Shown: positions 1 through 11,416, numbered from the stretch's first letter. The stretch: DNA of 64,000 bases from Lottia gigantea (GCF_000327385.1 NW_008707001.1:51190-115189); one strand, 5' to 3'. Numbers and translations: made by a program. The notes: generated from the letters alone by a model not told the origin.

Positions 1-778
1 TATTATGTCAAGGAAAAATAAAGTTAAAACAAAAAAAAAATGCACTGGTAAATCTTGGCAAGGTTTGTTCAGTTGGCAACATTTCTATTTAAAGATATAA
101 GTTAATCCAGTTTAAAATGTTGGCCTACATCTTTTAGATTTTTAACTTGGACGTTTATTTCAGTGATTATGTAGTTCAAATGTCCCTAATAATAATATTT
201 AGGTTAATGATCTTTAATTGCTTTGGTTGGTTCTATTCCCACGCTATCTTCCTGTATGACCCAACCTGACAAGTTTTGCCCAGTTGCTTAGATATGGTAG
301 ACAGAATTCATATCATCTTCTGTTAATGGTGTCCTTTTGAATTGGGAGTCTATCCATTGTTGGGTCACTTGTTGAAATTTTCATCATGACCAAATTTGTA
401 AAGCTATCTTTCTGCAGACTTTAATTCGTGAATGTTACTGGCTGGTCTTTTTTTCATTTGTTATAGTATTTAAGTGTGATATTATTTATATATATTCCAT
501 CATCCAGAAATAAAGCTAAGGTGTTATATTTTTTATCAACTATTATCGTGTTGAGTTTCAATTCACAAGAAATCTTCCAATAAATTATGATATAATTATA
601 GAAATTCTGCACTCTTCCAACATTTTTCATTATTGTCTTGGACTAGTCATAGTATTTATTGATGTGTTGATCTATTTTTGATATTTCTGACCTTCCACAA
701 GATTTATACCAGTACCAGTATCTAGAAATCAAATATCTGATGTTTTTAGATCCTGTACTGTTTCATCTAATCTGATAA
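1..778. other. Unique AT-rich spacer
   Basis: No open frame, repeat array or splice-site layout stands out here. A short block near 40-62 contains AATGCACTGG followed by a degenerate match to the GCACTGGCCAAGGCATC motif that recurs around 26.9-27.2 kb. Confidence 0.6.
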
Positions 779-868
779 CATCTACTTTAGCCAATCAAAG
801 TCCTTCATTCAATCACAAAATACCAGCTCTGTAGTGGGCACACATTTTATTGGTTAAAGCAGATGTCT
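779..868. repeat. Inverted repeat, about 22 bp arms
   Basis: The left arm ACATCTACTTTAGCCAATCA and the right arm around 847-868 (ATTGGTTAAAGCAGATGTC) are imperfect reverse complements about 45 bp apart. The right arm also starts a block shared with 3690-3790, so the hairpin probably marks the edge of an old foldback or MITE-type element. Confidence 0.5.
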
Positions 869-905
869 GAAGTTTATTTAGGATCTAAAGGTTAATATGA
901 CGAGG
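838..905. mobile_element. Dispersed element, copy 1 of 2
   Basis: The order TTGGTTAAAGCAGA, then AAGGTTAATATGACGA, then a TAACTGAAGTG-like block matches 3693-3795 (TTGGTTAAAGCAGACGTC, AAGGTCAATTTGACGA, CCTAACTGAAGTGGCTA). The 31 bp minisatellite that follows looks like an expansion of the last block. The family is unknown and no coding sequence is present. Confidence 0.45.
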
Positions 906-908
906 CCA

Positions 909-1902
909 GTCTTGGGTAAGGGTAAACTGAAGTGACTCTATCTTGGGTAAGAGTAAACTGAAGTGACTCTATCTTGGGTAAGGGTAAACTGAAGCGACTC
1001 TATCTTGGGTAAGAGTAAACTGAAGTGACTCTATCTTGGGTAAGAGTAAACTGAAGTGACTCTATCTTGGGTAAGGGTAAACTGAAGTGACTCTATCTTG
1101 GGTAAGGGTAAACTGAAGCGACTCTATCTTGGGTAAGGGTAAACTGAAGCGACTCTATCTTGGGTAAGAGTAAACTGAAGTGACTCTATCTTGGGTAAGA
1201 GTAAACTGAAGTGACTCTATCTTGGGTAAGGGTAAACTGAAGTGACTCTATCTTGAGTAAGGGTAAACTGAAGTGACTCTATCATGGGTAAGGGTAAACT
1301 GAAGTGACTCTATCTTGAGTAAGGGTAAACTGAAGTGACTCTATCTTGAGTAAGGGTAAACTGAAGTGACTCTATCTTGGGTAAGGGTAAACTGAAGTGA
1401 CTCTATCTTGGGTAAGAGTAAACTGAAGCGACTCTATCTTGGGTAAGAGTAAACTGAAGTGACTCTATCTTGGGTAAGGATAAACTGAAGTGACTCTATC
1501 TTGGGTAAGGGTAAACTGAAGTGACTCTATCATGGGTAAGGGTAAACTGAAGCGACTCTATCATGGGTAAGAGTAAACTGAAGTGACTCTATCTTGGGTA
1601 AGGGTAAACTGAAGTGACTCTATCTTGAGTAAGGGTAAACTGAAGTGACTCTATCATGGGTAAGGGTAAACTGAAGTGACTCTATCTTGGGTAAGGGTAA
1701 ACTGAAGTGACTCTATCATGGGTAAGGGTAAACTGAAGTGGCTCTATCTTGGGTAAGAGTAAACTGAAGTGACTCTATCTTGGGTAAGGGTAAACTGAAG
1801 TGACTCTATCTTGGGTAAGGGTAAACTGAAGCGACTCTATCATGGGTAAGGGTAAACTGAAGTGACTCTATCTTGGGTAAGAGTAAACTGAAGTGACTCT
1901 AT
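909..1902 (+). repeat. 31 bp minisatellite, about 32 units
   Basis: The unit is TCTTGGGTAAGGGTAAACTG followed by AAGTGACTCTA. Copies differ at a few recurring positions: GGG or GAG before TAAAC, AAGTGAC or AAGCGAC, TCTTGG, TCATGG or TCTTGAG. Variants are interspersed, not blocked, as expected from unequal exchange or gene conversion. Every unit carries a GGGTAAGR stretch resembling a 5' splice site when read on the + strand. Confidence 0.97.
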
Positions 1903-2168
1903 AATAAAATAAGAAAAGAAAGATTGGTGTAATATTGAAGGGTGATGTTTTAAGAAATGGTCTAACTAGTTACTAGTATTATAGTATAATATTATCAGTC
2001 AGTAATATTATTAATTGATGATATTTTCTGTCGTCCCCCAGAAATAAACTAAAGGTGTGAACCAGTCTGATGTTCCTGAAGATTAATCTTTGTAAATCAA
2101 ATCAAACTATCGTCTGTATTTCTATCCTGGATATTAAAAATTGTTCTAGTAGAAATTATTATATTGTC
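1903..2168. other. Spacer between two arrays
   Basis: AT-rich DNA without recognisable features. Around 1960-2020 it has short TAGTATTATAGT-type self-similar runs. Confidence 0.6.
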
Positions 2169-3638
2169 CTCTCTCAAATCTCATATTAATCATAAAGCCC
2201 AGTTTACATTCAACTATTTTCACTAGTTTCTCTCAAATCTTATATTAATCATAAAGCCCAGTTTACATTCAACTATTTTCACTAGTTTCTCTCAAATCTT
2301 ATATTAATCATAAAGCCCAGTTTACATTCAACTATTTTCACTAGTTTCTCTCAAATCTCATATTAATCATAAAGCCCTGTTAACATTCAACTATTTTCAC
2401 TAGTTTCTCTCAAATCTCATATTAATCATAAAGCCCAGTTTACATTCAACTATTTTCACTAGTTTCTCTCAAATCTCATATTAATCATAAAGCCCAGTTT
2501 ACATTCAACTATTTTCACTAGTTTCTCTCAAATCTCATATTAATCATAAAGCCCTGTTAACATTCAACTATTTTCACTAGTTTCTCTCAAATCTTATATT
2601 AATCATAAAGCCCAGTTTACATTCAACTATTTTCACTAGTTTCTCTCAAATCTCATATTAATCATAAAGCCCTGTTAACATTCAACTATTTTCACTAGTT
2701 TCTCTCAAATCTCATATTAATCATAAAGCCCAGTTTACATTCAACTATTTTCACTAGTTTCTCTCAAATCTCATATTAATCATAAAGCCCTGTTTACATT
2801 CAACTATTTTCACTAGTTTCTCTCAAATCTCATATTAATCATAAAGCCCAGTTTACATTCAACTATTTTCACTAGTTTCTCTCAAATCTCATATTAATCA
2901 TAAAGCCCAGTTTACATTCAACTATTTTCACTAGTTTCTCTCAAATCTCATATTAATCATAAAGCCCAGTTTACATTCAACTATTTTCACTAGTTTCTCT
3001 CAAATCTCATATTAATCATAAAGCCCAGTTTACATTCAACTATTTTCACTAGTTTCTCTCAAATCTCATATTAATCATAAAGCCCAGTTTACATTCAACT
3101 ATTTTCACTAGTTTCTCTCAAATCTCATATTAATCATAAAGCCCAGTTTACATTCAACTATTTTCACTAGTTTCTCTCAAATCTTATATTAATCATAAAG
3201 CCCAGTTTACATTCAACTATTTTCACTAGTTTCTCTCAAATCTTATATTAATCATAAAGCCCTGTTTACATTCAACTATTTTCACTAGTTTCTCTCAAAT
3301 CTCATATTAATCATAAAGCCCAGTTTACATTCAACTATTTTCACTAGTGTCTCTCAAATCTCATATTAATCGTAAAGCCCAGTTTACATTCAACTATTTT
3401 CACTAGTTTCTCTCAAATCTTATATTAATCATAAAGCCCAGTTTACATTCAACTATTTTCACTAGTTTCTCTCAAATCTCATATTAATCATAAAGCCCAG
3501 TTTACATTCAACTATTTTCACTAGTTTCTCTCAAATCTTATATTAATCATAAAACCCAGTTTACATTCAACTATTTTCACTAGTTTCTCTCAAATCTTAT
3601 ATTAATCATAAAGCCCAGTTTACATTCAACTATTTTAC
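2169..3638. repeat. 59 bp minisatellite, about 25 units
   Basis: The unit begins CTCTCAAATCTCATATTAAT, continues CATAAAGCCCAGTTTACATT and ends CAACTATTTTCACTAGTTT. The period measured from the repeated CACTAGTTTCTCTC anchor is 59 bp. The main variants are CTCAT/CTTAT and CCCAGTTT/CCCTGTTAA, and neighbouring units are nearly identical, so the array is young or well homogenised. There are no unique spacers, which excludes a CRISPR-like layout. Confidence 0.97.
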
Positions 3639-3689
3639 CCGAATCAAGTAATATGTTTTATTAGTAACAGGTTAATTTCAATATAGTGT

Positions 3690-3795
3690 AGAAATTTGAT
3701 TGGTTAAAGCAGACGTCATCGAGTTAAGCCGAAAGGTCAATTTGACGAACGTTCAAGAGGGCTGTCGTTAGACCCTAACTGAAGTGGCTATGTTA
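3690..3795. mobile_element. Dispersed element, copy 2 of 2
   Basis: Partner of the block at 838-905: TTGGTTAAAGCAGACGTC, AAGGTCAATTTGACGA, then CCTAACTGAAGTGGCTA. Here the terminal block is single-copy, which suggests the ancestral state before the 31 bp unit was amplified in the other copy. Confidence 0.45.
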
Positions 3796-4955
3796 AATAT
3801 AAAAGTTCATTGAAAAACAACACAAAAGTTTAGTCTGAATTGTTTGATTTCTAAATTTTGAGGATTATTATCGAATATGGCTAAAGCAGAGTTCATATCA
3901 TTTAATCCAAATCAAGAAATAATATTTTTTGATTAGTCTATAAGGGTAGGGTCATGTAGCAGAAAGTCATGGTTTTGGCACTCTTCTCATAAGCCTAGGT
4001 TGCATCAACATCACTTAGAGCTAACTAGTGCAGCCAAACAAGTCACCAGTGACAATTTCTCAGAATTTAGTAGAGAATTTATAAATTGAACAAAAAACCC
4101 ACAAATTCTTAATAACATGATATCAAAATGACGATTTTCTCTTTTTATTTATTTCTTGTAATAAACGATTGTATTCAAGCTTCACTTCCATAATTTATCA
4201 CAACCATCTTCTCTGAAATTATTAGAATTATTCTCAATTTATGAGCGGAAAAGAAATTAGTTTTTGGAATCGTTTGGTGTAAAATATTGCTGGAGAAATT
4301 ACAATCTTTCTGTGGCATTTTAAAAGAATTACCAACTGATTTAGCTCTCCAATTTACATGAGCGATGAAATGAAATTGCAGAAGAAAATAATCTTTTGAA
4401 TCACTGCTACCGTTACATTGTATTACTTTCTATTAGTTTTTACCATGTCCATGTCAAATTTGACAAAAACGTATCATTCAGGTTAAGATTTGTGTCGCTA
4501 TCAGAATATTATTATAAACTTTCAGCTCTGAGTCTATATTCTAATAACTCCATTGGGTTTAAGATCTACTATGATCAGTAATTGTTGTTTTAATTTGGTA
4601 CCAAATTTGATATTGATAGCCCCGTCATACCTGAAAGACGTGAAAGACTGTGCTGCTATGGTGATATTAACCTATAGGAAGTGTCAGATATATCGTACGG
4701 TGGGTGCGATTGACCCCAATAAATGATACTGTATCTATTAACTCCAAGAACGCTAAAAAAGTAATGTACACCAAGCCGATAGATTATTATCAGAAACATG
4801 CTTCATGAACGTAATATTATCGCATGTTACAGCAGTTCAAGTGCGATTAATATAAATTTTGAATTTTATGGGACTTTTTCTCATATTTTCTTCACACTTT
4901 CTGGCGTTTTGACACATATTTGGTCTGTAAGATCTCAAATGGTTGCAGTCCGGTG
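3796..4955. other. Unique spacer without supported genes
   Basis: Two short frames (4396-4581 and 4798-5019) have no domain, codon-bias or splice support and I regard them as chance frames. The stretch 4620-4720 is slightly richer in GC and unique in the window. Confidence 0.55.
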
Positions 4956-4956
4956 T

Positions 4957-5035
4957 GATAAGTCTTACATTCTACTTTTCTGCACCTGTGTACAAGCGAT
5001 GCCTTGCAGTGTGCAATGAGAGAAATTTGGCCGGA
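4957..5035 (-). mobile_element. SINE-like element, partial copy
   Basis: Read on the minus strand it contains TTTCTCTCATTGCACACTGC, then GTGCAGAAAAGTAGAATGTAAG, the 3' part of the dispersed family seen at 31104, 49567 and 54421. Only about 80 bp remain. Confidence 0.6.
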
Positions 5036-5139
5036 GCATTGGCATAAGCCTCTTATTTTCTTATTTCAACTGTAATAGGATCTTGAACATGTACAACCTG
5101 TATTACACAGGGCCTCGACACTTTAGATTGCTAATTGTT

Positions 5140-5678
5140 ATGTATTATATTTACTCTCATTATTAACTCTGTAATACAATGTATTATTATTATAACTCTG
5201 TAATACAATGTATTATTATTATCACCTCTGTAATACAATGTATTATTATTATTAAGTCTGTAATACAATGTATTATTATTATTAACTCTATAATACAATA
5301 CAATGTGTTATTATTATCACCTCTGTAATACAATGTGTTATTATTATCACCTCTATAATACAATGTATTATTATGATTAACAACTCTGTAATACAATGTA
5401 TTATTATTATTAAGTCTGTGATACAATGTATTATTATTATTAACTCTGTAATACAATGTATTATTATTATTAACTCTAAATACAATGTATTATTATTATT
5501 AACTCTGTAATACAATGTATTATTATTATTAACTCTATAATACAATGTATTATTATTATTAACTCTATAATACAATGTATTATTATTATTAACTCTATAA
5601 TACAATGTATTATTATTATTAACTCTGTAATACAATGTATTATTAACAACTCTGTAATACAATGTATTATTATTATTC
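5140..5678. repeat. 30 bp minisatellite, about 17 units
   Basis: The unit is AACTCTGTAATACAATGTAT followed by TATTATTATT, with variants AACTCTATAATAC, CACCTCTGTAATAC and AAGTCTG, and small length differences from the TAT-rich part. Overlapping minus-strand frames of 88 and 124 codons are simply this repeat read as protein (YRVNNNNTLY) and should not be annotated as genes. Confidence 0.95.
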
Positions 5679-5789
5679 TCTAGTATAGTTTTATTAAAAA
5701 CCAGTGAAGTTATAATATCAATAATTATTTTAATGTAATACTCAGATATAAAATACTCACCTATCAGATTCTACTGATTAAAACAATCA

Positions 5790-5950
5790 CAGTTAATATT
5801 AATTAATGCTTATACAACAGTTTTAACTCTTTCTACCTGACACCAGATTTAGGTACAGTGTTAGGGGCTGGAAAGGTTAATTCTGAATGTAAGTTATTAA
5901 AACATGATAGTTAATATTAATTGATGCTTGTTAAAAACAGATTGTATAAC
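5790..5950. repeat. Local duplication, about 115 bp apart
   Basis: The segment AGTTAATATTAATTAATGCT near 5790-5815 recurs as AGTTAATATTAATTGATGCT at 5910-5930 with similar flanks. It is an old, diverged tandem duplication. Confidence 0.5.
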
Positions 5951-5983
5951 ATCTATTCTTATAACTAGTGTTTTGTTACAACA

Positions 5984-6060
5984 AACAACCATTTTTCATG
6001 AGGATCCTGTCCACCAGCTGGTCCTTGGCCTAACTTTTTAGAATTGATCTTTCCTGAATT
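5984..6060. repeat. Dispersed repeat shared with 46278-46360
   Basis: Both places begin AACAAACAACCATTTTTCA and then carry related GGAT..CTGTC.. and AGYTGGT/GTTGG blocks. With only two copies in the window, the family and its boundaries are unknown. Confidence 0.4.
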
Positions 6061-6179
6061 ATCTGTACCCACTGTATTGACTGTGTGGTTTTCGGGTGCT
6101 GTATGGCCGGTTTTGTGCTGCTGCACATTCATGTATTTCTATTCACCTTATGATGCTGTAGATTCATGGGGTCAGCATA

Positions 6180-7680
6180 CCCTGCCATAGAAAGAAATAA
6201 TGGTAGAGATGAGTCATTCTATGTAGAACAATACTTAATGCTAAATCAGGTTGTCAATCATAATTTTAGAATGAGATCATTATAAGGGTTAATTAATGAT
6301 TCGTTCCATTAATTGATAAAATGATAACTTAATTAGAACAATGTAGAATCCCAAGTTGACAAGTAGAGTTCAGTCAGGTATCTATTTGTTTTAGACTGAA
6401 CTGCTAAGATCAGCTTGCCCTGCAGTAATAATTTTTACATCAGATGAGTCACTCCATTAATTCAATGAATCAGAACAATGTATAACAAGGTAGTAAATAT
6501 TAGTTGTAAAGTGATATCAGGTGTTCTATAGAGGTTAAGAAGAGTCAGCATACCTGGATTGAACAGGGTCAAACAATGATATATAGAAATGATTCATTCC
6601 AATAACTCAATGAATCAGAACAATGTATAGGTCTATAGTAGATTGTCAGTATGTCTATAGTAGATTATCAGTATGTCTATAGTAGATTGTCAGTATGTCT
6701 ATAGTAGATTATCAGTATGTCTATAGTAGATTGTCAGTATGTCTATAGTAGATTATCAGTTTGTCTATAGTAGATTGTCAGTATGTCTATAGTAGATTGT
6801 CAGTATGTCTATAGTAGATTATCAGTATGTCTATAGTAGATTGTCAGTATGTCTATAGTAGATTGTCAGTATGTCTATAGTAGATTATCAGTATGTCTAT
6901 AGTAGATTGTCAGTATGTCTATAGTAGATTGTCAGTATGTTTATAGTAGATTATCAGTATGTCTATAGTAGATTGTCAGTATGTCTATAGTAGATTGTCA
7001 GTATGTCTATAGTAGATTGTCAGTATGTCTATAGTAGATTATCAGTATGTCTATAGTAGATTGTCAGTAGGTCTATAGTAGATTATCAGTATGTCTATAG
7101 TAGATTGTCAGTATGTTTATAGTAGATTATCAGTATGTCTATAGTAGATTATCAGTATGTCTATAGTAGATTGTCAGTATGTCTATAGTAGATTGTCAGT
7201 ATGTCTATAGTAGATTATCAATTTTTACAGAACACCATGATGATCTGGATGCCTAATCTGAACAAATACTTATTACATTAATAGTTGATTCCATAAACTG
7301 ATTGGGATAAAAACTGAATCAAAACAAGGTAAAACAATGTAGCACAGTTATTATCAGTTGTGGAGTGATAACAGGTGTTCTGAAGAAGTTTAGAAGAGTC
7401 AGCATGCCTAGCCTCAACAGGGACAAATAATGCTCTCTAAACTGGTTGGGATAAAAACTATATCAGTATAGTAGAATGTAGAACAATGTATAACAAAGTA
7501 GTTATTATCAGTTGTGGAGTGATATCAGGTGTTCTGTAGAGGATAAGAAGAGTAAGCATGCCAGTTTCATCAGGGACAAAAACTAATATAGAGATGACTC
7601 ATTTCAATAACTGATTGGTATAAAAACTATATCAGTATAGTACAATATAGAACTATATAACATAGTAATTATCACTATGT
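6180..7680. repeat. Degenerate long-period repeat enclosing the 22 bp array
   Basis: Blocks such as GTGATATCAGGTGTTCT, AAGAAGAGTCAGCAT, CAGGGACAAA and TCAGAACAATGTATAAC recur at about 6500-6620, 7355-7440 and 7500-7590, with a weaker form at 6180-6240. The same order appears each time, so these are old tandem copies roughly 100-150 bp long. The young 22 bp array sits inside them. Confidence 0.65.
6628..7221. repeat. 22 bp minisatellite, about 27 units
   Basis: The unit is GTCTATAGTAGATTRTCAGTAT. Two main types, ATTATCAG and ATTGTCAG, are interleaved mostly as AB or ABB patterns, so amplification probably involved dimers and trimers. There are rare changes such as GTTTATAG and AGGTC. No frame in it has gene-like features. 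Confidence 0.97.
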
Positions 7681-7954
7681 CTACAGTAGATAATCAATTT
7701 TTACTGCCATCTCTATATTATTTGTACCTGGTAACATTTTAACATTAAATTATCCCTTCTCCCTCGATACTGATTTATTACATTATAGTAGTTAATAGTT
7801 TATAATACACCTGATCTGATTGGTCGATAATTATAATAATTATAGTAACACTCTCTCTGATTGGATATTAAATGATATTGATTGGTATTGATATCACAGA
7901 ACTTGAATTAGTGAAATGAAGCTTGAGTGATTGAAAAAATTAATGGATTTATGA

Positions 7955-8095
7955 TCTTTTACACCCTGTAGATTGGCTTAATGCTGGCTTTACCACAATC
8001 CTTTACACCCTTTAGGCTGGCTTACTGCTATGTTTACTATAGCCCTTCACATCCTCTAGATTGGCTTATTGCTGTTTCCATTATAACACCATTCA
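7955..8095. repeat. Three diverged 55-60 bp tandem copies
   Basis: Each copy has an ACACCCT-like start followed by GTAGATTGGCTTAATGCTG, TAGGCTGGCTTACTGCT or TAGATTGGCTTATTGCTG. Similar TTACACCCTCTAG blocks occur again near 30090-30330, so this is probably part of a dispersed family. Confidence 0.55.
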
Positions 8096-8984
8096 TTGAT
8101 GACAAGTAAACTCTGATTAAAATCTATTGACAGATATTATTTTATGTTGACATTGATATAATGTGTTTACAATCATCAGTAATACTGAGTCATACAATAT
8201 GATAATTATTATTACTAGTAGACAAAGTCTGATTTGAAGGACAAATTGATGAGGGGGGAAGAAGGTTGGAGGAGAGAGAGAGAGAGGGGGTGTTAAGTCG
8301 AGAAGAGGGCCACATGTAAAGTGATAAGAAATTTGAAAATGTTAAAGTTGATTAGCCTCAATTCTCCTGTAAAACATTACAGATAAACCTTGATTATTAT
8401 AATTTCAAATAATACGGAATACACTTTATAAAATCACTGACTTCTCCTTTTAATACTTTCATCTTTCATATCACCACCCAATTAGTATTTATCTAGAAAC
8501 TCACAAATTTTATTATTATAATTTACCTAAAATATCCTGGAATACAGATTTCTATTTCATCTTTATAAAAACTTATTTTTTGGGAAAAACCATGTTTTTT
8601 TTTTTAGTAATTTACCAAAATTATCCAGGAGTAGAGATTAATGTATTTCAGATTGCTGGTGGACTTTATCTTTTCATCATCACATCACAATAATAATCTT
8701 TTTAATAAATAGTAAATATGTCAATGTTATGTTTGGCACCAGAGGATTTGAACCTGCGGCGCTGTAATCGGATTTCTAACTGTGTCTATTGATAAGGTAT
8801 TCCGTGGAGTCCAGAACAGTGTGGTGTGTAACAATATAGTTGTATTATTGATGTGATGACAGAGTTGACAGCCAGATTTAAATCACTGGTTATTACAATA
8901 AAATATCTCATTAATTTATATTCCAGATAAAAATAAATACAAATCTCTTAAACATGTTTTAATGGATTGAAATATAGTAGAGTT
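8096..8984. other. AT-rich spacer with GA run
   Basis: Mostly unique. It contains a purine run with (GA)n at about 8270-8290 and the tRNA-like fragment listed separately. No supported gene. Confidence 0.55.
8730..8800 (-). repeat. tRNA-derived fragment, probably SINE relic
   Basis: On the minus strand GGTTCAAATCC is an exact match to the tRNA T-arm (B box) consensus. It is preceded by CAGCGCCGCA and followed by TCTGGTGCCA, like the 3' acceptor end of a tRNA. I cannot find a matching A box or a complementary 5' acceptor arm, so it is not called a functional tRNA gene. Confidence 0.45.
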
Positions 8985-9315
8985 TTACATCCCTGAGTTT
9001 TACATTCCTGAGTTTTACATCCCTGAGTTTTACATTCCTGAGTTTTACATCACTGAGTTTAACATCACTGAGTTTTACATCCCTGAGTTTTACATTCCTG
9101 AGTTTTACATCCCTGAGTTTTACATCCCTGAGTTTTACATCCCTGAGTTTTACATTCCTGGGTTTTACATTCCTGGGTTTTACATTCCTGAGTTTTACAT
9201 CCCTGAGTTTAACATCCCTGAGTTTAACATCCCTGAGTTTTACATCACTGAGTTTTACATCACTGAGTTTTACATCCCTGAGTTTTACATCACTGAGTTT
9301 TACATCCCTGAGTTT
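8985..9315. repeat. 15 bp minisatellite, about 22 units
   Basis: The unit is TGAGTTTTACATCCC, with variants ATTCC, ATCAC, GGGTTT and GTTTAAC. The word GAGTTTTACATCC also occurs in the reverse complement of the SINE-like tail (GGATGTAAAACTC), so the array may have grown from a SINE 3' end. That origin is an inference. Confidence 0.95.
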
Positions 9316-9467
9316 AAACTGAAACTTGAAATGAAGACAGGCTTTCTTTTATTCCTAAACAATATTTTATTCATGTTAATCTGAAAAGGGTTGGGCAACA
9401 GACCTTCATATATTTAACCCCTCTCCCACGACAAACTACGTAATGTATAGTCTAGTTGTCTTCCAAT

Positions 9468-9600
9468 TTAAAGAGACTGATGTGACATTTTGGAGGGTTG
9501 ATTTTAGTCTTGAATATATGTAAATAGTCTTCACTAGAAATGTACAAAAATCACAAAATTCTTAAAACCAAGATATTCATTTGTAAAAAATTTGATTTTA
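9468..9600 (+). mobile_element. TTAA-flanked MITE, 5' fragment
   Basis: It begins TTTAAAGAGACTGATG and continues GGGTTGATTTTAGTCTTGAA and TATGTAAATAGTCTTCA, collinear with the start of the copies at 13553 and 27777. The right part is missing. Confidence 0.6.
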
Positions 9601-10044
9601 TCAATTTATTTTCTTCAAAAAATATGGCCATATGGAGTTTTTATTTAATTGAATTAAAATCTAATATACAACATTAAAAACAAAATTTTCCATCAAAAGA
9701 AAATGTGTTAAAAAGAGAATAAAACTGTGAGATTTTTACAACCTTTCTATTATTACATTGTCAGTAATTTTACACAAAACTCACATAAATTCTGACATTT
9801 ATTTCTCAATTGAAAACTATCAATTTTTATTAGGATGTTAAAACCTGTAGAACGTAATGATAGAATTTTACAGTTGTCAGATTTTATAGAGAAATACTGA
9901 GTTATAAAATACCAAGATAATCATATTTCTAACAATTAAAATAATATAATCTTTATTCATATTTAAAACTACAATCCAACCACAATCACACTTTATTAAT
10001 TGATATCTTAACCTTTCTTGATAGTTACAGTTACATAGTTTCTC

Positions 10045-10178
10045 TTAAAGGAGCATTGTCACTATCTATTTAACCAATCATATCTTAGTTTCAGAATCAG
10101 GAATTTTGTTAGCTTACATAATCAGTAATAGTGTTCACAGCTCATTGTAGAAATTTTATGCCTTCAAATCCATGTGTA
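10045..10178 (-). mobile_element. TTAA-flanked MITE, 3' fragment in reverse
   Basis: Reading + it starts TTAAAGGAGCATTGTCAC and continues CCAATCATATCTTAGTTTCAG, then AATCAGTAATAGTGTTCACA. This is the reverse complement of the right half of the complete copy ending at 28118. The left half is absent. Confidence 0.6.
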
Positions 10179-10244
10179 TCCATAATTATTGACCAATCAG
10201 ATGACTAATACTAAAATCATCTTCAGTTAAGTTTTCAAGAATAG

Positions 10245-10310
10245 GGACCCTGGACAAGTGTTTAAGGCACTGACCCTTCGCAGTCACCTTGCATATTTTT
10301 GTTGTTAATG
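10245..10310 (+). repeat. tRNA-like head fragment
   Basis: GGACAAGTGTTTAAGGCACT resembles the D-arm/A-box of Leu/Ser-type tRNAs, which read GGCCGAGTGGTTAAGGCG. It is followed by a TGAC...GTCA stem that could be an anticodon arm. No B box follows, so this is at most a SINE head relic. Confidence 0.35.
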
Positions 10311-11250
10311 AAATCTTAGTTTTCAGCCAGCCTATTAAATCCATTCAGATTTTGTTTCTGTAACTTTGATAGATATTATGTAATATTAAAGTTACTTTGT
10401 GTGTAAAATGGTCTCTTAATATATTATGTGGTGTGGTTCTTGTGTACTTACTACAGACAATTCCAACCAAACAGATGAGAGTCTATCTTGCCCTAACCAA
10501 GCTACTAGAGATGGTGATGATATCAGATGGAGACAGTTAAACATGGTATTTTCAGTAGATAAACATCTTAAAATCTCTTCAAACCACTTGATCTGAAATT
10601 AACTTGAATACTTGAACTGAGAATTAATATACTTACTTCTATTGTATCATACACTCTGAAATTCTGGTGAATTCTTTCAATTTTTAGAAAGTTTGAATGA
10701 AAATTGTCTTGATGGAACTTTAATTCCTGGTGTCGTGTTTGTTGTTAGTTTCATGCAAATGTTATAAAAGTTGAAGAATCACATCATATATGGAAATAAT
10801 ATTTCTAACGGTTTCACAATTCACAGGTAGTGATATTAAATATCAGAAATAATATATCTAAATGTCTTTCTTCATCAATTCTACCTATCTATTATTTGTT
10901 TCTTGTGGTCTGAATTGTGCTTTTATAAAACTAGTGTTATCTCCCTTGAATTAGGTTGAGTGAATTAAATTGATGTATTTGTCAATCACATTTGCTTTAA
11001 AACATTGTCACTTGAGAATATTCTTATTTTCAAATTTATTATTTTGATGTCCAATTTAAAGTATATTAATCAACATAATAGGCTATCATGACACATTTTC
11101 AATTTAAATTTGAAAAAAAAAGAAAAGACAATAACAAAGTCAAAAAGTTAAAGTCAGCTAATGTAAGTAAAGAATGATAATATCATATTGGACACATAAA
11201 GACAAAACTCTTAATATACTACCTTTAACCTACCTTTAACTATCTCTTGT
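10311..11250. other. AT-rich intron-like spacer
   Basis: No supported gene or array. The sequence is unique within the window. Confidence 0.5.
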
Positions 11251-11256
11251 CTCAAA

Positions 11257-11289
11257 ATGGGGGACAGAATTTGTAAAAAGTCAACAAAA
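11257..11289 (+). CDS. Candidate alternative first coding exon (11 codons)
   Basis: ATG in good context (A at -3, G at +4) starts the peptide MGDRICKKSTK, which ends exactly at AAA|GTAAGA in phase 0. It is the same layout as the stronger candidates at 22604, 39855 and 44101: a short N-terminal peptide and then a strong donor. The peptide is basic and not recognised. No upstream acceptor is needed if this is a first exon. Chance is a serious alternative, because strong donor-like words are common in AT-rich introns and roughly one in ten would have a short in-frame ATG upstream. Confidence 0.3.
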
Positions 11290-11416
11290 GTAAGACAGTA
11301 TATTAAACTGTATTAAATCTGTAGATCTATTGTATTGAAAGTGATTATTACTCACAGTTGTAATTGTTAAAAGTGATATCAAAGTCATTCTGAATAAATA
11401 AACTCAGTGATCTGTG

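Noticed and set aside
909-1902. Telomere-like GGGTAA words
   Set aside because: The unit is 31 bp with only one or two such words, not a TTAGGG array.
2169-3638. CRISPR-like regular repeat
   Set aside because: Units abut without spacers and the DNA is clearly eukaryotic.
5190-5662. Two minus-strand frames of 88 and 124 codons
   Set aside because: They are the 30 bp TAATACAATGTATTATTATT array translated.
8730-8800. Functional tRNA gene
   Set aside because: B box present, but no A box and no complementary acceptor arm.
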